Origin: Paracoccus aminovorans
Lineage (GTDB): Bacteria > Pseudomonadota > Alphaproteobacteria > Rhodobacterales > Rhodobacteraceae
Direction of reading: 5' to 3'
DNA length: 64,000 nt
NCBI RefSeq assembly: GCF_900005615.1
Contig: NZ_LN832559.1
Span: 2,324,837 to 2,388,836, forward strand
The position numbers and the translations under genes were made by a program. The notes beneath the pieces were generated by a model, which was given only the letters and a program-made list of their open reading frames with translations, was not told the DNA's origin and ran no database searches. Shown here one piece after another: positions 55,119 through 63,737 of the stretch. Each line of letters starts with the position of its first letter. The first letter of the stretch is position 1.

Positions 55119-55965
55119 GGTTCTTTGGACATTTACCTGATCCATAGGACGATTGCTGCGATGGTGACGACAGCAAGGTAATTTCTGGCGGTTTTCTCGT
55201 ATCGTGTGGCGACCCTTCGGAATTGCTTGAGCCTTGAGAAGCAACATTCGATCAACTGCCGTTGTGCGTAGAGATGCCGGTCGAGCGGATACTTGCGGGC
55301 GCGCGACGGGTTGTTTGGAATAACGGCGACAGCCCCTTTCTGTGCAACCGTCTCGCGCAGGCGGTCGCTGTCATAGGCGGTGTCGGCCATGATAACCTCG
55401 GCGGGCAGGTCTGCGATCAGGGCTTCGGCCTGCGGCGCATCTCCTCGCTGCCCGGCGGTCAGGGTGAAGCGGATCGGGCAGCCAAGGCCCCGGACGGCCA
55501 TGTGGAGCTTGGTGCTCAGGCCGCCACGGGATCGGCCAAGGGCCTGATCTTCAGCCCCTTTTTTGCACCGGAGGCGTGTTGATGGGCGCGGATGATGGTG
55601 CTGTCCACGATCAGGTATTCAAAGTCTGCGTCATCCGACATCGCCGCGAATATCCGCCACCAGATCCCTTGCAGCTCCACCGGCTGAAACGGCGGAACAT
55701 GCTGTTCCACGACCCGAACACGTCGGGCAGGTCGCGCCACGGCGAACCCGTCCTCACGATCCACAGAACCGCCTCGACGAACATGCGATTGTCGCGCCCG
55801 CTGATGCCGCGCGTCCGCTCATCCCCGATGATATGCGCCGAAAGCCGGTCCCATTGCCCGTCCGACAGCACAAGCCGATCCAACACTCCCATCGCAAACC
55901 TCCATGCAACGGGAAACTTGAATCACCCCTTCAGACAAAAAGAAATCCCAAGAGTCCAAAGAACC
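55119..55965 (-). mobile_element. IS5-family (IS427/IS1031-like) insertion sequence
   Basis: Terminal inverted repeats GGTTCTTTGGAC / GTCCAAAGAACC bound 847 bp. A TA dinucleotide is duplicated at both ends (55117-55118, 55966-55967), the target duplication typical of this group. It is inserted between a truncated IS427-like fragment and a complete IS427-like element. Confidence 0.85.
55133..55892 (-). pseudogene. IS5-family transposase with one decay frameshift and one programmed-type frameshift site
   Basis: The start MGVLDRLVLSDGQWDRLSAH is followed by a one-base shift near 55675 (the frame leaves FRRFSRWSCKG before IWWRIFAAMSDDADFEYLIV). A second frame change occurs at an A6G4 run (minus strand of 55555-55564) between HASGAKKG and the C-terminal part (RGLGCPIRFTLTAGQRGDAP, RLKQFRRVATRYEKTARNY). 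The second is the usual -1 slippery site of this group; the first looks like a deletion, so the copy is probably inactive. Confidence 0.7.
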
Positions 55966-56812
55966 TACGGTCAGGACCCATAAATTCAGTTGAGCGCAGT
56001 CTAACGTCATGATTCTACCCTCCCGACATGAAGAGGGATGATGGACGAACTTTTCTGGCTGACCGATGCGCAGATGGAGCGGTTACGGCCGTTCTTTCCG
56101 AAATCACGAGGCAGGCCGCGCGTTGACGACCGGCGCGTGCCGAGCGGCATAATCTTCATTCAACGCAATGGGTTGATGTGGAAGCACACGCCTGCCGCCT
56201 ATGGTCCCGCGAAGACGCTCTACAACCGTTGGAAGCGCTGGAGCCGGATGGGGGTGTTTGCCACCATCATGACCGAACTGGCCGGGCAGGCGCAGGAAAC
56301 CGACACGGTGATGATCGACGCGACACATCTGAAAACGCACCGGACGGCATCGAGCCTGGGGCTCCAAAAGGGGGACGCGGACGGCTGATCGGGCGCACGA
56401 AAGGCGGACTGAACTCGAAGCTGCATGTCCTGGCCGATGCGAAGGGCCGTCCGATCCGGATGTTCCTGTCGGCGGGGCAGACCTCGGATTACATCGGGGC
56501 GGGGGCGCTCCTGTCCTCCATCCCTCCAGCCGGGGCATTGCTTGCCGACCGGGGCGACGATGCCGACTGGTTTCGCAATGCGCTGATCGACATGGGGATT
56601 TCACCCTGTATCCCATCCCGGAAAGCCCGGAAGGTGCCGATCCCACACGACGCCGACCTCTACCGTCAACGCCACAGGATCGAGAACATGTTCGCCAGAC
56701 TGAAGGACTGGCGTCGGATTGCAACCCGCTATGATCGCTGCCCGATCCTGTTTCTCTCAGCCTGCGCCTTGGCAGCCACCGTCATCTATTGGTTGTGAGT
56801 CCTGACTGTAGG
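55966..56812 (+). mobile_element. IS5-family (IS427-like) insertion sequence, complete
   Basis: Inverted ends CTACGGTCAGGACCCA (left) and CTACAGTCAGGACTCA (inverted, right) bound about 847 bp carrying one frameshift-type transposase gene. Related fragments of the same kind lie at 54993, 56815 and 40625. Confidence 0.75.
56038..56798 (+). CDS. IS427-like transposase, expressed by -1 frameshifting
   Basis: The first frame (MDELFWLTDAQMERLRPFFP to ASSLGLQKG) ends at 56388. The second (GRLIGRTKGGLNSKLHVLAD to ATVIYWL) continues to 56798. The frames meet at an A4G5 run (56366-56374), the usual slippery site for these elements. Catalytic residues are intact: Asp in MIDATHLKTH, Asp in LLADRGDDADW and Glu in RHRIENMFARLKD. 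It is probably functional. Confidence 0.8.
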
Positions 56813-56814
56813 GT

Positions 56815-57631
56815 AGAGGCAAACCAAGCGTTGATAACCGGCGCGTTCCGAACGGGATGATCTTCATCAATCGCAATGGCTTGCGGTGGCGCGATGCCCG
56901 AGGGAATACGGCCCGCCGAAGACAATCTGCAACCGCTAGAAGCGATGGAGGTGAGCGGCAGCACGCCATCGGTTCGAGTATTGCCGTGAACGGGGCATCT
57001 TCGCTCGGATGATGGACGGTCCGGCGTCCGAGGCGGCCGTTCCGGAGACGGTGATGATCGATACAACCTATCTGAAGGCGCACCGCACGGCGACCAGCCT
57101 GCGGTCGAAAAAGGGGGATCCGGCGATCAAAGGGGCCGTCTGATCGGTCGCAGTCCCAGGGCCAGAAAGCAGTCCGGGGAACTGCTTTCCCGAGGACGGG
57201 CGGCATGAACACCAGGTTGCATGCCGTGACCGATGCCGAAGGCCGCCCGATCCGCGTTCTCGGGGGACATGATCCCCCGGGTCATGGCCTTATCCCGCGA
57301 ACTCATGACCGCAGACCAAGTTGGCGACGACACCGGCGCAGCCGCGTTGCCGGGCAGCCTGCCGAAGGCGGACTGACTGCTGGCCGAGCGGGGCCATGAT
57401 GCCGACCGGTTCAGGGATGCGTTGAAAGACAAGGGGATACGGCCCTGCATCCCCGGCCGCAAGTCGCGCGGCAAGCACGACAAGCGACGCTGCAAACGCC
57501 GAAACCGCATCGAGATCATCTTCCGGCAGGCTCAAGGACTGGCGGCGTGCCGCCACACGCGGCGACAGATGCCCGAAGGTCTTCCTGTCTGCCGTCGCTC
57601 TCGCCGCTACCGTCATGGTCTGGCTGTGACA
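56815..57631 (+). pseudogene. Decayed IS427-like transposase carrying a hairpin insert
   Basis: Recognisable pieces in shifting frames run GKPSVDNRRVPNGMIFINRN, TVMIDTTYLKAHRTATSLRS, LKDKGIRPCIPGRK and RNRIEIIFRQ. The left end and several internal bases are missing. A ~45-bp insert at 57155-57200 with a strong hairpin separates LIGR from the MNTRLHAVTD segment. Confidence 0.7.
57165..57189. repeat. Short hairpin insert, copy 1
   Basis: GAAAGCAGT and ACTGCTTTC pair perfectly around CCGGGGA. Flanks GGGCCA and CCGA are shared with copy 2 at 58618-58642. It interrupts the decayed IS427-like transposase relative to the intact copy at 56038. Confidence 0.6.
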
Positions 57632-57742
57632 CGTGAACGAGATGCCGTAACGGGGCCTGCGTCGCGACCCGCCCGTTACCGTTGCAAGATTGAGGGCAAG
57701 CTGGCGCCATTCCCGTATCGGATCCACATGGAGGACTGCGGG
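57632..57742 (+). other. Left non-coding end of the IS110-family element with hairpin
   Basis: The 111 bases before the recombinase gene contain an inverted repeat with 8-bp arms (GTAACGGG at 57647-57654, CCCGTTAC at 57672-57679). In IS110-family elements the non-coding end upstream of the recombinase encodes the bridge RNA that guides target choice. This position is where such an RNA would lie, though the segment is short for a complete one. Confidence 0.35.
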
Positions 57743-58795
57743 ATGAAGCTGTTTGTCGGGCTGGATGTGTCGCTGGAGAAGACCGCGATCTGCGTGATCA
57801 GCGAGCATGGGAAGATCGTGAAGGAGGCGCAGGTGGCCAGCGAGCCCAAGGCGCTGTCGTGCTGGATCTGCGACCAGGACGGCGCAATTGCCGCCGTCGG
57901 GCTTGAGGCTGGCCCCTTGTCGCAGTGGCTGCATCGCGGGTTGTCAGATGCGGGACGACCTGTCGTTCTCATGGAAACCAGACAGGTAAAAGGCGCCCTG
58001 AAGGCCATGCCGATCAAGACGGACCGGCGGGATGCAGAGGGTATTGCACGTCTGCTTCATCTTGGTTGGTTCCGACCCGTTCATTGCAAATCGGTGTCTG
58101 CACAGGAGGTTAGAGCGGTGCTCAGCCCTCGTAAGGCTGTGCAACAAGGGTTTATCACGCTGGAAATGTCACTGCGCGGGCTGCTGCGGAACTTCGGGCT
58201 CAAGGTTGGCACCATATCCCGCGGCAGGTTCGAACAGCGTATCCGCGAACTGGCGGCGGGCAACCCGATGCTGGAAGCGGCAACCGAACCCATGCTTCGC
58301 GCGCGCTCGGCGCTGCGGCGAGAGCTGGCGGGTCTTGAACGCAATGTCCGTCAACTCTCCCAGGAAGATCCGGTCTGTCGTCGGCTGATGTCGATGCCCG
58401 GGATCGGCGCCGTCGTGGCGTTGACCTATCGATCCGCTGTCGATGATCCCGCCCGCTTCACATCCTCGAAGAAGGTCGGACCATGGGTCGGCCTGACGCC
58501 GTCTCGCAACCAGTCGGGCGAGCGCGACATCTCGGGCGGGATCACCAAGGCAGGCGACGTCAACCTTCGACGCGCGCTGTGCCAGGCGGCAACCGTCATG
58601 ATGTATGAGGAGGGTCAGAAAACAGTCCGGGGGACTGTTTTCCCGACGATTGGTGGACGGGCGAGCTGGCTGCGAACCTGGGCGGCAAAACTTGCGCGCC
58701 GTCGTGGTGCCAAGCGCGCGATGGTTGGGCTGGCCCACCGCATCGCCGTGATCCTGCACCGGATGTGGAAGGATGACACCTTACCACGAACGTAA
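57743..58795 (+). CDS. IS110-family transposase (DEDD recombinase)
   Basis: 350 residues. The RuvC-like domain has the acidic residues in FVGLDVSLEKTAI (Asp near 8), VGLEAGPLSQWL and PIKTDRRDAEGIARLL (Asp pair near 95). The C-terminal transposase_20 domain has LMSMPGIGAVVALTYRSAVD and NQSGERDISGGITKAGDVN, including the catalytic Ser region. Near residue 292 an in-frame insert (EEGQKTVRGTVFPTIG) interrupts the usual run into GRASWLRTWAAKLARRRGAK. An ATG 15 bases upstream is possible. Confidence 0.88.
   Translation: MKLFVGLDVSLEKTAICVISEHGKIVKEAQVASEPKALSCWICDQDGAIAAVGLEAGPLSQWLHRGLSDAGRPVVLMETRQVKGALKAMPIKTDRRDAEGIARLLHLGWFRPVHCKSVSAQEVRAVLSPRKAVQQGFITLEMSLRGLLRNFGLKVGTISRGRFEQRIRELAAGNPMLEAATEPMLRARSALRRELAGLERNVRQLSQEDPVCRRLMSMPGIGAVVALTYRSAVDDPARFTSSKKVGPWVGLTPSRNQSGERDISGGITKAGDVNLRRALCQAATVMMYEEGQKTVRGTVFPTIGGRASWLRTWAAKLARRRGAKRAMVGLAHRIAVILHRMWKDDTLPRT
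58618..58642. repeat. Short hairpin insert, copy 2
   Basis: GAAAACAGTCC and GGACTGTTTTC pair perfectly around GGG. Compared with copy 1 the A-T pair replaces a G-C pair at one stem position, a compensatory change. The insert keeps the IS110 recombinase frame open. Confidence 0.65.
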
Positions 58796-59097
58796 AGATT
58801 TCCTGTTCTGAGGGCAGAGCCGTGGAGAGGATTATCAACTTGGATACCAAGATCCTCTCCCCTAGACCGCCGCTCGGCGAATCTTTTTGTTAGCAGAACC
58901 TGACGGCTGATCGGCCCTCCGAGAGCTTCAAAATGGCTCCGGAGCCCTCCGCTGCATGAGGATCGAGATACGCAGATCTTCATCCGGGAAGCGGCCATCG
59001 TGCGGTTGCGGATCCGCGTCCTGCAAAGCTCATTGAAAGTGGCGGCCGGTTCTGGAATGAACAGGATCACCAGCATCCATGCGCGGGACAGGTGGCC
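58796..59097 (+). other. Gene-free stretch with nested hairpin after the IS110-family gene
   Basis: GGAGAGGAT (58824-58832) pairs perfectly with ATCCTCTCC (58852-58860), and inside that loop CTTGG and CCAAG form a second stem. The rest (58870-59097) has no recognisable gene and should hold the promoter of the PPC-ECF operon. Confidence 0.45.
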
Positions 59098-59511
59098 ATG
59101 AATTCATCCGGCATTTTCCATGCCTTCCGCCTGAAGCCGGGTGAGAACCTGACCGCCGGTCTGCGGGCGGCGTTCGAGGCATCGGGAACAGGGGCAATGG
59201 CGGTGGTCACCTGCGTCGGCAGCCTGACCGATGTCCGCATCCGCCACGCCAACCGCCCCGAGGCGACGGATTATTCCGGCCATTTCGAGATCACCTCCCT
59301 CGTCGGCACCATCGACGCGGCGGGAGAGCACCTGCACCTGACCATCTCGGACGGCGCGGGCCGCTGCTTCGGAGGACACCTGATGCCCGAGGGATCGGCC
59401 GTCTACACCACCGCCGAGATCGTCGTGCTTGCCCTGCCCGGGCTTGCCTTCAACCGCCTGCCCTGCCCCCTGTCCGGCTATGACGAGCTTGTCGTGACGC
59501 AGGACGAATGA
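59098..59511 (+). CDS. PPC/DUF296-domain protein
   Basis: 137 residues from the ATG at 59098, behind ACAGGTGG. The whole protein is one PPC (DUF296) domain: FHAFRLKPGENLTAGLRAAF, VVTCVGSLTDVRIRH and HLHLTISDGAGRCFGGHLMP. The paired histidines of HLHL and GGHL may bind metal. Bacterial stand-alone PPC proteins lack an AT-hook, and their function is unsettled. It begins the ECF transporter operon, 25 bp before the S component, so it may sense or process the transported ligand; this is inference. Confidence 0.82.
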   Translation: MNSSGIFHAFRLKPGENLTAGLRAAFEASGTGAMAVVTCVGSLTDVRIRHANRPEATDYSGHFEITSLVGTIDAAGEHLHLTISDGAGRCFGGHLMPEGSAVYTTAEIVVLALPGLAFNRLPCPLSGYDELVVTQDE

Positions 59512-59536
59512 CCGGCAGCAATCAAGGAACAACCCG

Positions 59537-60115
59537 ATGAGTTCAATTTTTTCCACCCGCATGCTGGTCCTGATGGCGATCGGCATCGCGGTGAACATGG
59601 CCCTTGGCCAGATCGCCCAGGCGGTCAAGCTGCCGATCTTTCTCGATGCGCTGGGAACGATCGTGGTCGCCGTCATGGCCGGGCCGCTCGCGGGACTGGT
59701 CACCGGCGTCGTCACCAACCTGATCTGGGGCCTGATCCTGTCGCCGACAGCGGCCGCCTTCGCCCCGGTCGCGGGCGTCATCGGCCTGGCCGCCGGACTG
59801 CTGGCGCGGGCGGGCCTGTTTCGCGGGCCGGTCCAGGCGGCGATCTCGGGCGTCGTCATCGCCGTGGTCCTGTCGCTGGTCGCCGTGCCGATCCGGGTCT
59901 GGCTGTTCGGCGGCGTCACCGGCAGCGGCGCGGATTTCATCACCGCATGGATGCTGCAGACCGGGCGCGACCTGTTCGGCGCGACCCTCGTCACGGTGGT
60001 TACCGCAAACCTGGCAGACAAGGTGGTCACCGCGCTTCTGGCATGGGCGATCCTGCGCGGCCTGCCCTTGCGCATGACCGGGGACTGGCCCTTCCTGCGC
60101 TACAGCCGCACCTGA
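59537..60115 (+). CDS. ECF transporter S component (substrate-binding membrane protein)
   Basis: This 192-residue protein has six predicted helices. The segment LPIFLDALGTIVVAVMAGPL, then AGLVTGVVTNLIWGLI, is typical of the S components in the ECF_trnsprt/DUF1393-like group. The helix-1 small-residue motif for T-component contact (AVNMALGQ) is present. The vitamin or nucleoside substrate cannot be assigned from sequence or context. The T and ATPase genes follow at once, so this is a dedicated (group I) ECF transporter. Confidence 0.8.
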   Translation: MSSIFSTRMLVLMAIGIAVNMALGQIAQAVKLPIFLDALGTIVVAVMAGPLAGLVTGVVTNLIWGLILSPTAAAFAPVAGVIGLAAGLLARAGLFRGPVQAAISGVVIAVVLSLVAVPIRVWLFGGVTGSGADFITAWMLQTGRDLFGATLVTVVTANLADKVVTALLAWAILRGLPLRMTGDWPFLRYSRT

Positions 60116-60121
60116 CGCTGC

Positions 60122-60865
60122 GTGGCCGCCCTTCCCGGCCTGTCCAGGTGGCTGCATCCCGTGACCCGGCTGACGCTCTGCCTGCCGGTCCTGGCGCTGC
60201 TGCCTGTCGGAGGCCCGGTCGCGCTGGCCTTCGCGACGGGCGCCTGCCTTGCCGTGGCGGCGGCCTCGGGGCTGGGCGGCTTCGTGCTGCGCCGCATGGT
60301 GCTGCTGCTTCTGCCGGTCGCTTTGGCGCTTTCCCTGGTGCATGGCGTGCTGATTGCGCGGGGTCCGGCGACCGCTCTTGGCCCCCTCGCGATCTATCCG
60401 GCCGGCCTTGCCCATGCGGGCATGACCCTGCTGCGGCTTGCCGCGTTGCTGGCGGCGGGACTGATGATCGTGGGTTCAACCACCCCCGGCGGACTGGCCG
60501 ACGCGCTCGAGGACAAGGGCCTGCCTTCCGGCATCGCCTATCTGCTGACGGCGCCGCTGAGCCTGGCCCAGGGACTGGCCCTTGAGGGGGCGGCGCTGCG
60601 CGACGCGCTGCAATTGCGCGGTCTGCCGCTGAGCGGATCACCATGGCAGCGCCTGCGCGCGCTGTCGCACATCGCCATCGCGCTGATCCGACTGCAGCTG
60701 GTCGAGGCCGCCCCGCGCGCGCAGATGCTGGAGGCGCGGGGCTTTCGCAGCCAGCCCCACCGCACGCTGCTTGCGCCCCCGCCCGACACACCCGGTCAAT
60801 ACCCGCTGCGGCTGGCCTCGACCCTGCTGGCCGCCTGTATCCTGATCCTGGGAATGCGCGCATGA
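60122..60865 (+). CDS. ECF transporter T component (EcfT)
   Basis: 247 residues from a GTG at 60122, six bases after the S-component stop. About five to six hydrophobic helices are seen. The coupling helices carry ALQLRGLPL and the signature ARG in MLEARGFRS (about residue 203), which insert into the ATPase grooves. The N-terminal PVTRLTLCLPVLALL is family-typical. The stop overlaps the ATPase ATG (ATGA at 60862-60865). Confidence 0.82.
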   Translation: MAALPGLSRWLHPVTRLTLCLPVLALLPVGGPVALAFATGACLAVAAASGLGGFVLRRMVLLLLPVALALSLVHGVLIARGPATALGPLAIYPAGLAHAGMTLLRLAALLAAGLMIVGSTTPGGLADALEDKGLPSGIAYLLTAPLSLAQGLALEGAALRDALQLRGLPLSGSPWQRLRALSHIAIALIRLQLVEAAPRAQMLEARGFRSQPHRTLLAPPPDTPGQYPLRLASTLLAACILILGMRA

Positions 60866-62226
60866 GCCTGTCCTTGCGGGGCCTGCGCTTTTCCTGGCCG
60901 GGCGGCCCCGCCGTTCTCGACGGCCTGGATCTCGACCTTCCGCCCGGAGGCCGGGTCGCGGTGATCGCCGGCAATGGCGCTGGCAAATCCACGCTGGCCC
61001 GTTGTGTCGCCGGCCTTGCGGGCAGCGAGGCCGTGCTGTGGCGGGGGCGGCCGCTGTCTGCCGTGGCCGGGACCGACCGCGTGGCGATCGCCCAACTGGT
61101 CGGACAAAGGCCGGACCTGCAACTGTCGGGCCGGGCGGCCACGGTCCGGGCCGAGATCGCCTTCGGGCCGGAAAACCTGGGCTTGCCGCGCGCCCTGATC
61201 CGGGATCGGGTCGAGGCGGCGATGCAGGCGATGGGGTTGACGGCCCTTGCCCTGCGCGATCCCAGGCGGCTGTCGGGCGGCGAAACGCAGCGCCTTGCCA
61301 TCGCCGGGGCGCTGGCGATGCGACCGGCCCTGCTGATCCTGGACGAACCGCTGACCGATCTGGACCATGAGGCGCGCGACGGGCTGACCGAACGGCTGTC
61401 CAGGCTGGCGCCCGATATGTCGATACTGGCACTGGACGTCAGCGCGGATGCCTGGCGTCGGCAGGGCTTCCAAGTGATGCAGCTGCGCGACGGCAGGCTG
61501 CAACGGTTCCAGGATATACCGCAGCCCTCGCCCCTCGCCGCCCGCCCGGAGCCACGGGGGCAGCTGGTCACGATCCGCGATCTGGACTTCGCCCACGACC
61601 CGGCGAGACCGCTGTTCCGGCGGGTGGAGCTGGATCTGCCGCAAGGGGCCGCCATCGCAGTGACCGGACCGAACGGTGCCGGCAAGACGACCCTGATGCG
61701 GTTGATCGCCGGATTGGAACGGCCCTCGCGCGGCCGGATCACGGTCGCGGGCGTGGAGGTCGGCCGCGCGAAACCGAAGGACCTGGCGGCGGTTCTGGGA
61801 ATGGTGTTCCAGAACGCAGACCGGCAGTTCCTTGCCGCCACCTTGCAGGACGAGGCAATGATGGGTCCCCGTCTTCATCGCCTGCCCGATCCGCCCGGGC
61901 TGGCGCGGCGGGCGCTGGCCGCGCTGGGGCTGGAGGCGCTGGCCCACGCCCATCCGCTGGACCTGCACAATGGTGCGCGCAGGCTGACTGCCGTAGCCGC
62001 CGCTGTCGCCCCGCGCCCGCAACTGCTGATCCTCGATGAAACCCAGCGCGGCCTTGATCTGCGGCATCAGCGCCAGCTGGAACAGGCAATGACCGCGTTC
62101 ACGCAAGCCGGTGGAACGGTGCTGTTCGTTTGCCACGACGAGGATTTCGTAAAGCGCAACGCCAGCCATCGGCTCGCGGTATCAGGTGGTTTGGTTGGGC
62201 TTCACAGCGTCATGGAGAGTGAGTAG
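60862..62226 (+). CDS. ECF transporter fused double ATPase (EcfA-EcfA')
   Basis: This 454-residue protein contains two ABC ATPase domains. NBD1 (about 1-215): Walker A GNGAGKST, Q-loop GQRPDLQ, signature LSGGETQ, Walker B LLILDEP, but the H-loop His is replaced (LALDVSAD). NBD2 (about 228-445): Walker A GPNGAGKTT, Q-loop FQNADRQF, degenerate signature HNGARRL, Walker B LLILDETQ, H-loop VCHDED. Both losses fall in the same composite ATP site (NBD1 Walker A with NBD2 signature), leaving one canonical site. It powers the S/T components encoded upstream. Confidence 0.85.
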   Translation: MSLSLRGLRFSWPGGPAVLDGLDLDLPPGGRVAVIAGNGAGKSTLARCVAGLAGSEAVLWRGRPLSAVAGTDRVAIAQLVGQRPDLQLSGRAATVRAEIAFGPENLGLPRALIRDRVEAAMQAMGLTALALRDPRRLSGGETQRLAIAGALAMRPALLILDEPLTDLDHEARDGLTERLSRLAPDMSILALDVSADAWRRQGFQVMQLRDGRLQRFQDIPQPSPLAARPEPRGQLVTIRDLDFAHDPARPLFRRVELDLPQGAAIAVTGPNGAGKTTLMRLIAGLERPSRGRITVAGVEVGRAKPKDLAAVLGMVFQNADRQFLAATLQDEAMMGPRLHRLPDPPGLARRALAALGLEALAHAHPLDLHNGARRLTAVAAAVAPRPQLLILDETQRGLDLRHQRQLEQAMTAFTQAGGTVLFVCHDEDFVKRNASHRLAVSGGLVGLHSVMESE

Positions 62227-62348
62227 CCGCAAGCTTCCTGGATGCCTTCGCGTCCCACAGGCCGTCGCTCGAACTCGGAGGCGACAGCATGCTCTTCCTT
62301 CCAATCCGGAGCAAGCCGGCAGGTCACGCCCTGCGGGGCGACCCCCGC

Positions 62349-62490
62349 TTAGGGGCGCTGATCCCGCACATAGGCCCAGATCCGGCCCTTCTTCACGCCC
62401 TTGCTCAGACCCTTGTCGCGAAGCGAACGATCCAGAACCCGGATCGATGTGTCATCCGCATGCAAAAGATCGCTGGCCATCACCACGGCG
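62349..62490 (-). pseudogene. IS66-family TnpC fragment
   Basis: The minus strand reads VVMASDLLHADDTSIRVLDR, then KKGRIWAYVRDQRP and a stop, the catalytic-core start of IS66 transposases (LHADDT). It is fused directly to the IS3-family fragment. Bases 62227-62348 show nothing recognisable. Confidence 0.6.
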
Positions 62491-62493
62491 TCA

Positions 62494-62911
62494 ACCCACG
62501 CGGGCTGACATTCATGATCCGACACAGTCGCTCGATGGGAAAGGCCCCAAGTTGCTCTTCGACGAACCTGAACCTCATGGCTTTTGGCTGGCGAAGAACT
62601 GGTGGCTTTTTTAGAATGTCCCTCTCCTCCTTGAGGATGCGGTTCTCGCGCCGAAGCTGTTCGTTCTCCCGCGCAAGCTCGCGATCCTCGGGCGAGACCA
62701 CATCCGTGTCGCGGTGCGCTGTCACCCACTTGTTCAGCGTCGAAAGCCCAACGCCCAAATCATCCGCAACCTGCCGGCGTGTCAGCCCGCTGGTCAGCGC
62801 AATTCGCACTGCATCCTTGCGAAATTCATCCGTTCTTCCCGTGCCCATAGTTCGTCTCCCTTGCTGCACATTATGCTATCAAAGGAGCGGCACCAAACCG
62901 CGACAGGTCCA
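62494..62911 (-). mobile_element. Truncated second copy of the IS3-family element
   Basis: This segment is nearly identical to 34188-34605 in inverted orientation. It has the terminal repeat TGGACCTGTCGCGG ending at 62911, the transposase start at 62846-62848 and coding up to [10 protein letters not shown], where IS66 sequence takes over. The A6G region again reads through in the fused frame. Confidence 0.85.
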
Positions 62912-63262
62912 GACTGATCCGGCGCACGATGTTCGTCGTGCAGCGGTTGCGCAACGGGCAGTCAGCGCAGGCCGTGGTCCAGTAGCGGCGCATCTGCAAG
63001 CCCTGCTGCTCGACCGTGGACCGATAGCTCAACACCTCGCCGGCAGGGCAGCGATAGATGTACTTTCTCGGGATCATAGGCGAAGTCCGCCTTCACATAG
63101 CGCCCATGTACCCGGCTCCCGGACGTATCCGGCCGCGGCACCGTCGCCGTGATGTCCTGGTCGTGGCAGGCGAGAATCCCGCCACCACTGAAATAACCCT
63201 TGTCGGCCAGGATATGCAGATCGGCGCGCCGGGCAGCATCACGATGGGCGTGGAACTGGGTC
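62912..63262 (-). pseudogene. IS1182-family transposase remnant
   Basis: Minus-strand pieces LHILADKGYFSGGGILACHD, GRYVKADFAYDPEK, YRCPAGEVLSYRSTVEQQGL and RYWTTACADCPLRNRCTT follow the IS1182 order, with at least one frameshift near 63060. Both ends are missing. It truncates the hydrolase gene on its upstream side. Confidence 0.65.
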
Positions 63263-63493
63263 CTACGGGATCTGATAGAAGGCATAGAGATGATCGCCGT
63301 GGATGCTCTGCCCCTCGGCACTGGGCGCGTTGTTGTCGTAGGTGCCGCGTGTTCTGGCGACCGAGCCGCCCGCGAAGAAGCTGCCCTGCTCGCGGATCGC
63401 CAGCGGCTCGGTTTGTTGCGCCAGGGCACTGACGCCCGCCAGAACAGTGCCCGTCGCCGCCAACACCTTGAGGATGCTTGTCGAACGCCTCAA
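63263..63493 (-). pseudogene. Secreted alpha/beta-hydrolase-like protein, 3' truncated by IS1182 DNA
   Basis: The preferred start is the TTG at 63491-63493, behind GAAGGAGGCAGGC. A signal peptide (MRRSTSILKVLAATGTVLAG, cleaved after ALA) is followed by PLAIREQGSFFAGGSVARTR and EGQSIHGDHLYAFYQIP, the N-terminus of exported esterase-like hydrolases. The frame stops at the IS1182 junction near 63265, so the catalytic triad is lost. Bases 63494-63737 hold only its presumed promoter. Confidence 0.65.
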
Positions 63494-63737
63494 TCGCCTG
63501 CCTCCTTCGGGATTGGTTCCCATCTCGGCAGGTTAGGCAATGACGCCGCTCGCGATAAGCTGGGGCAATTCGACAAGGGCTATAAGATGACCTAATGAAT
63601 AAGCCGGCGTTTGTTTCAACACGCACCATCGCGGCCCGTCGGGCAGGACCCGGCTTTTGCCGTCGCCGCCATTCCCTTTTCGGCGAACTTGGCCAGATGA
63701 TATTCCGAAAAGATGACATCCTTGGCCTATGCCCAAC

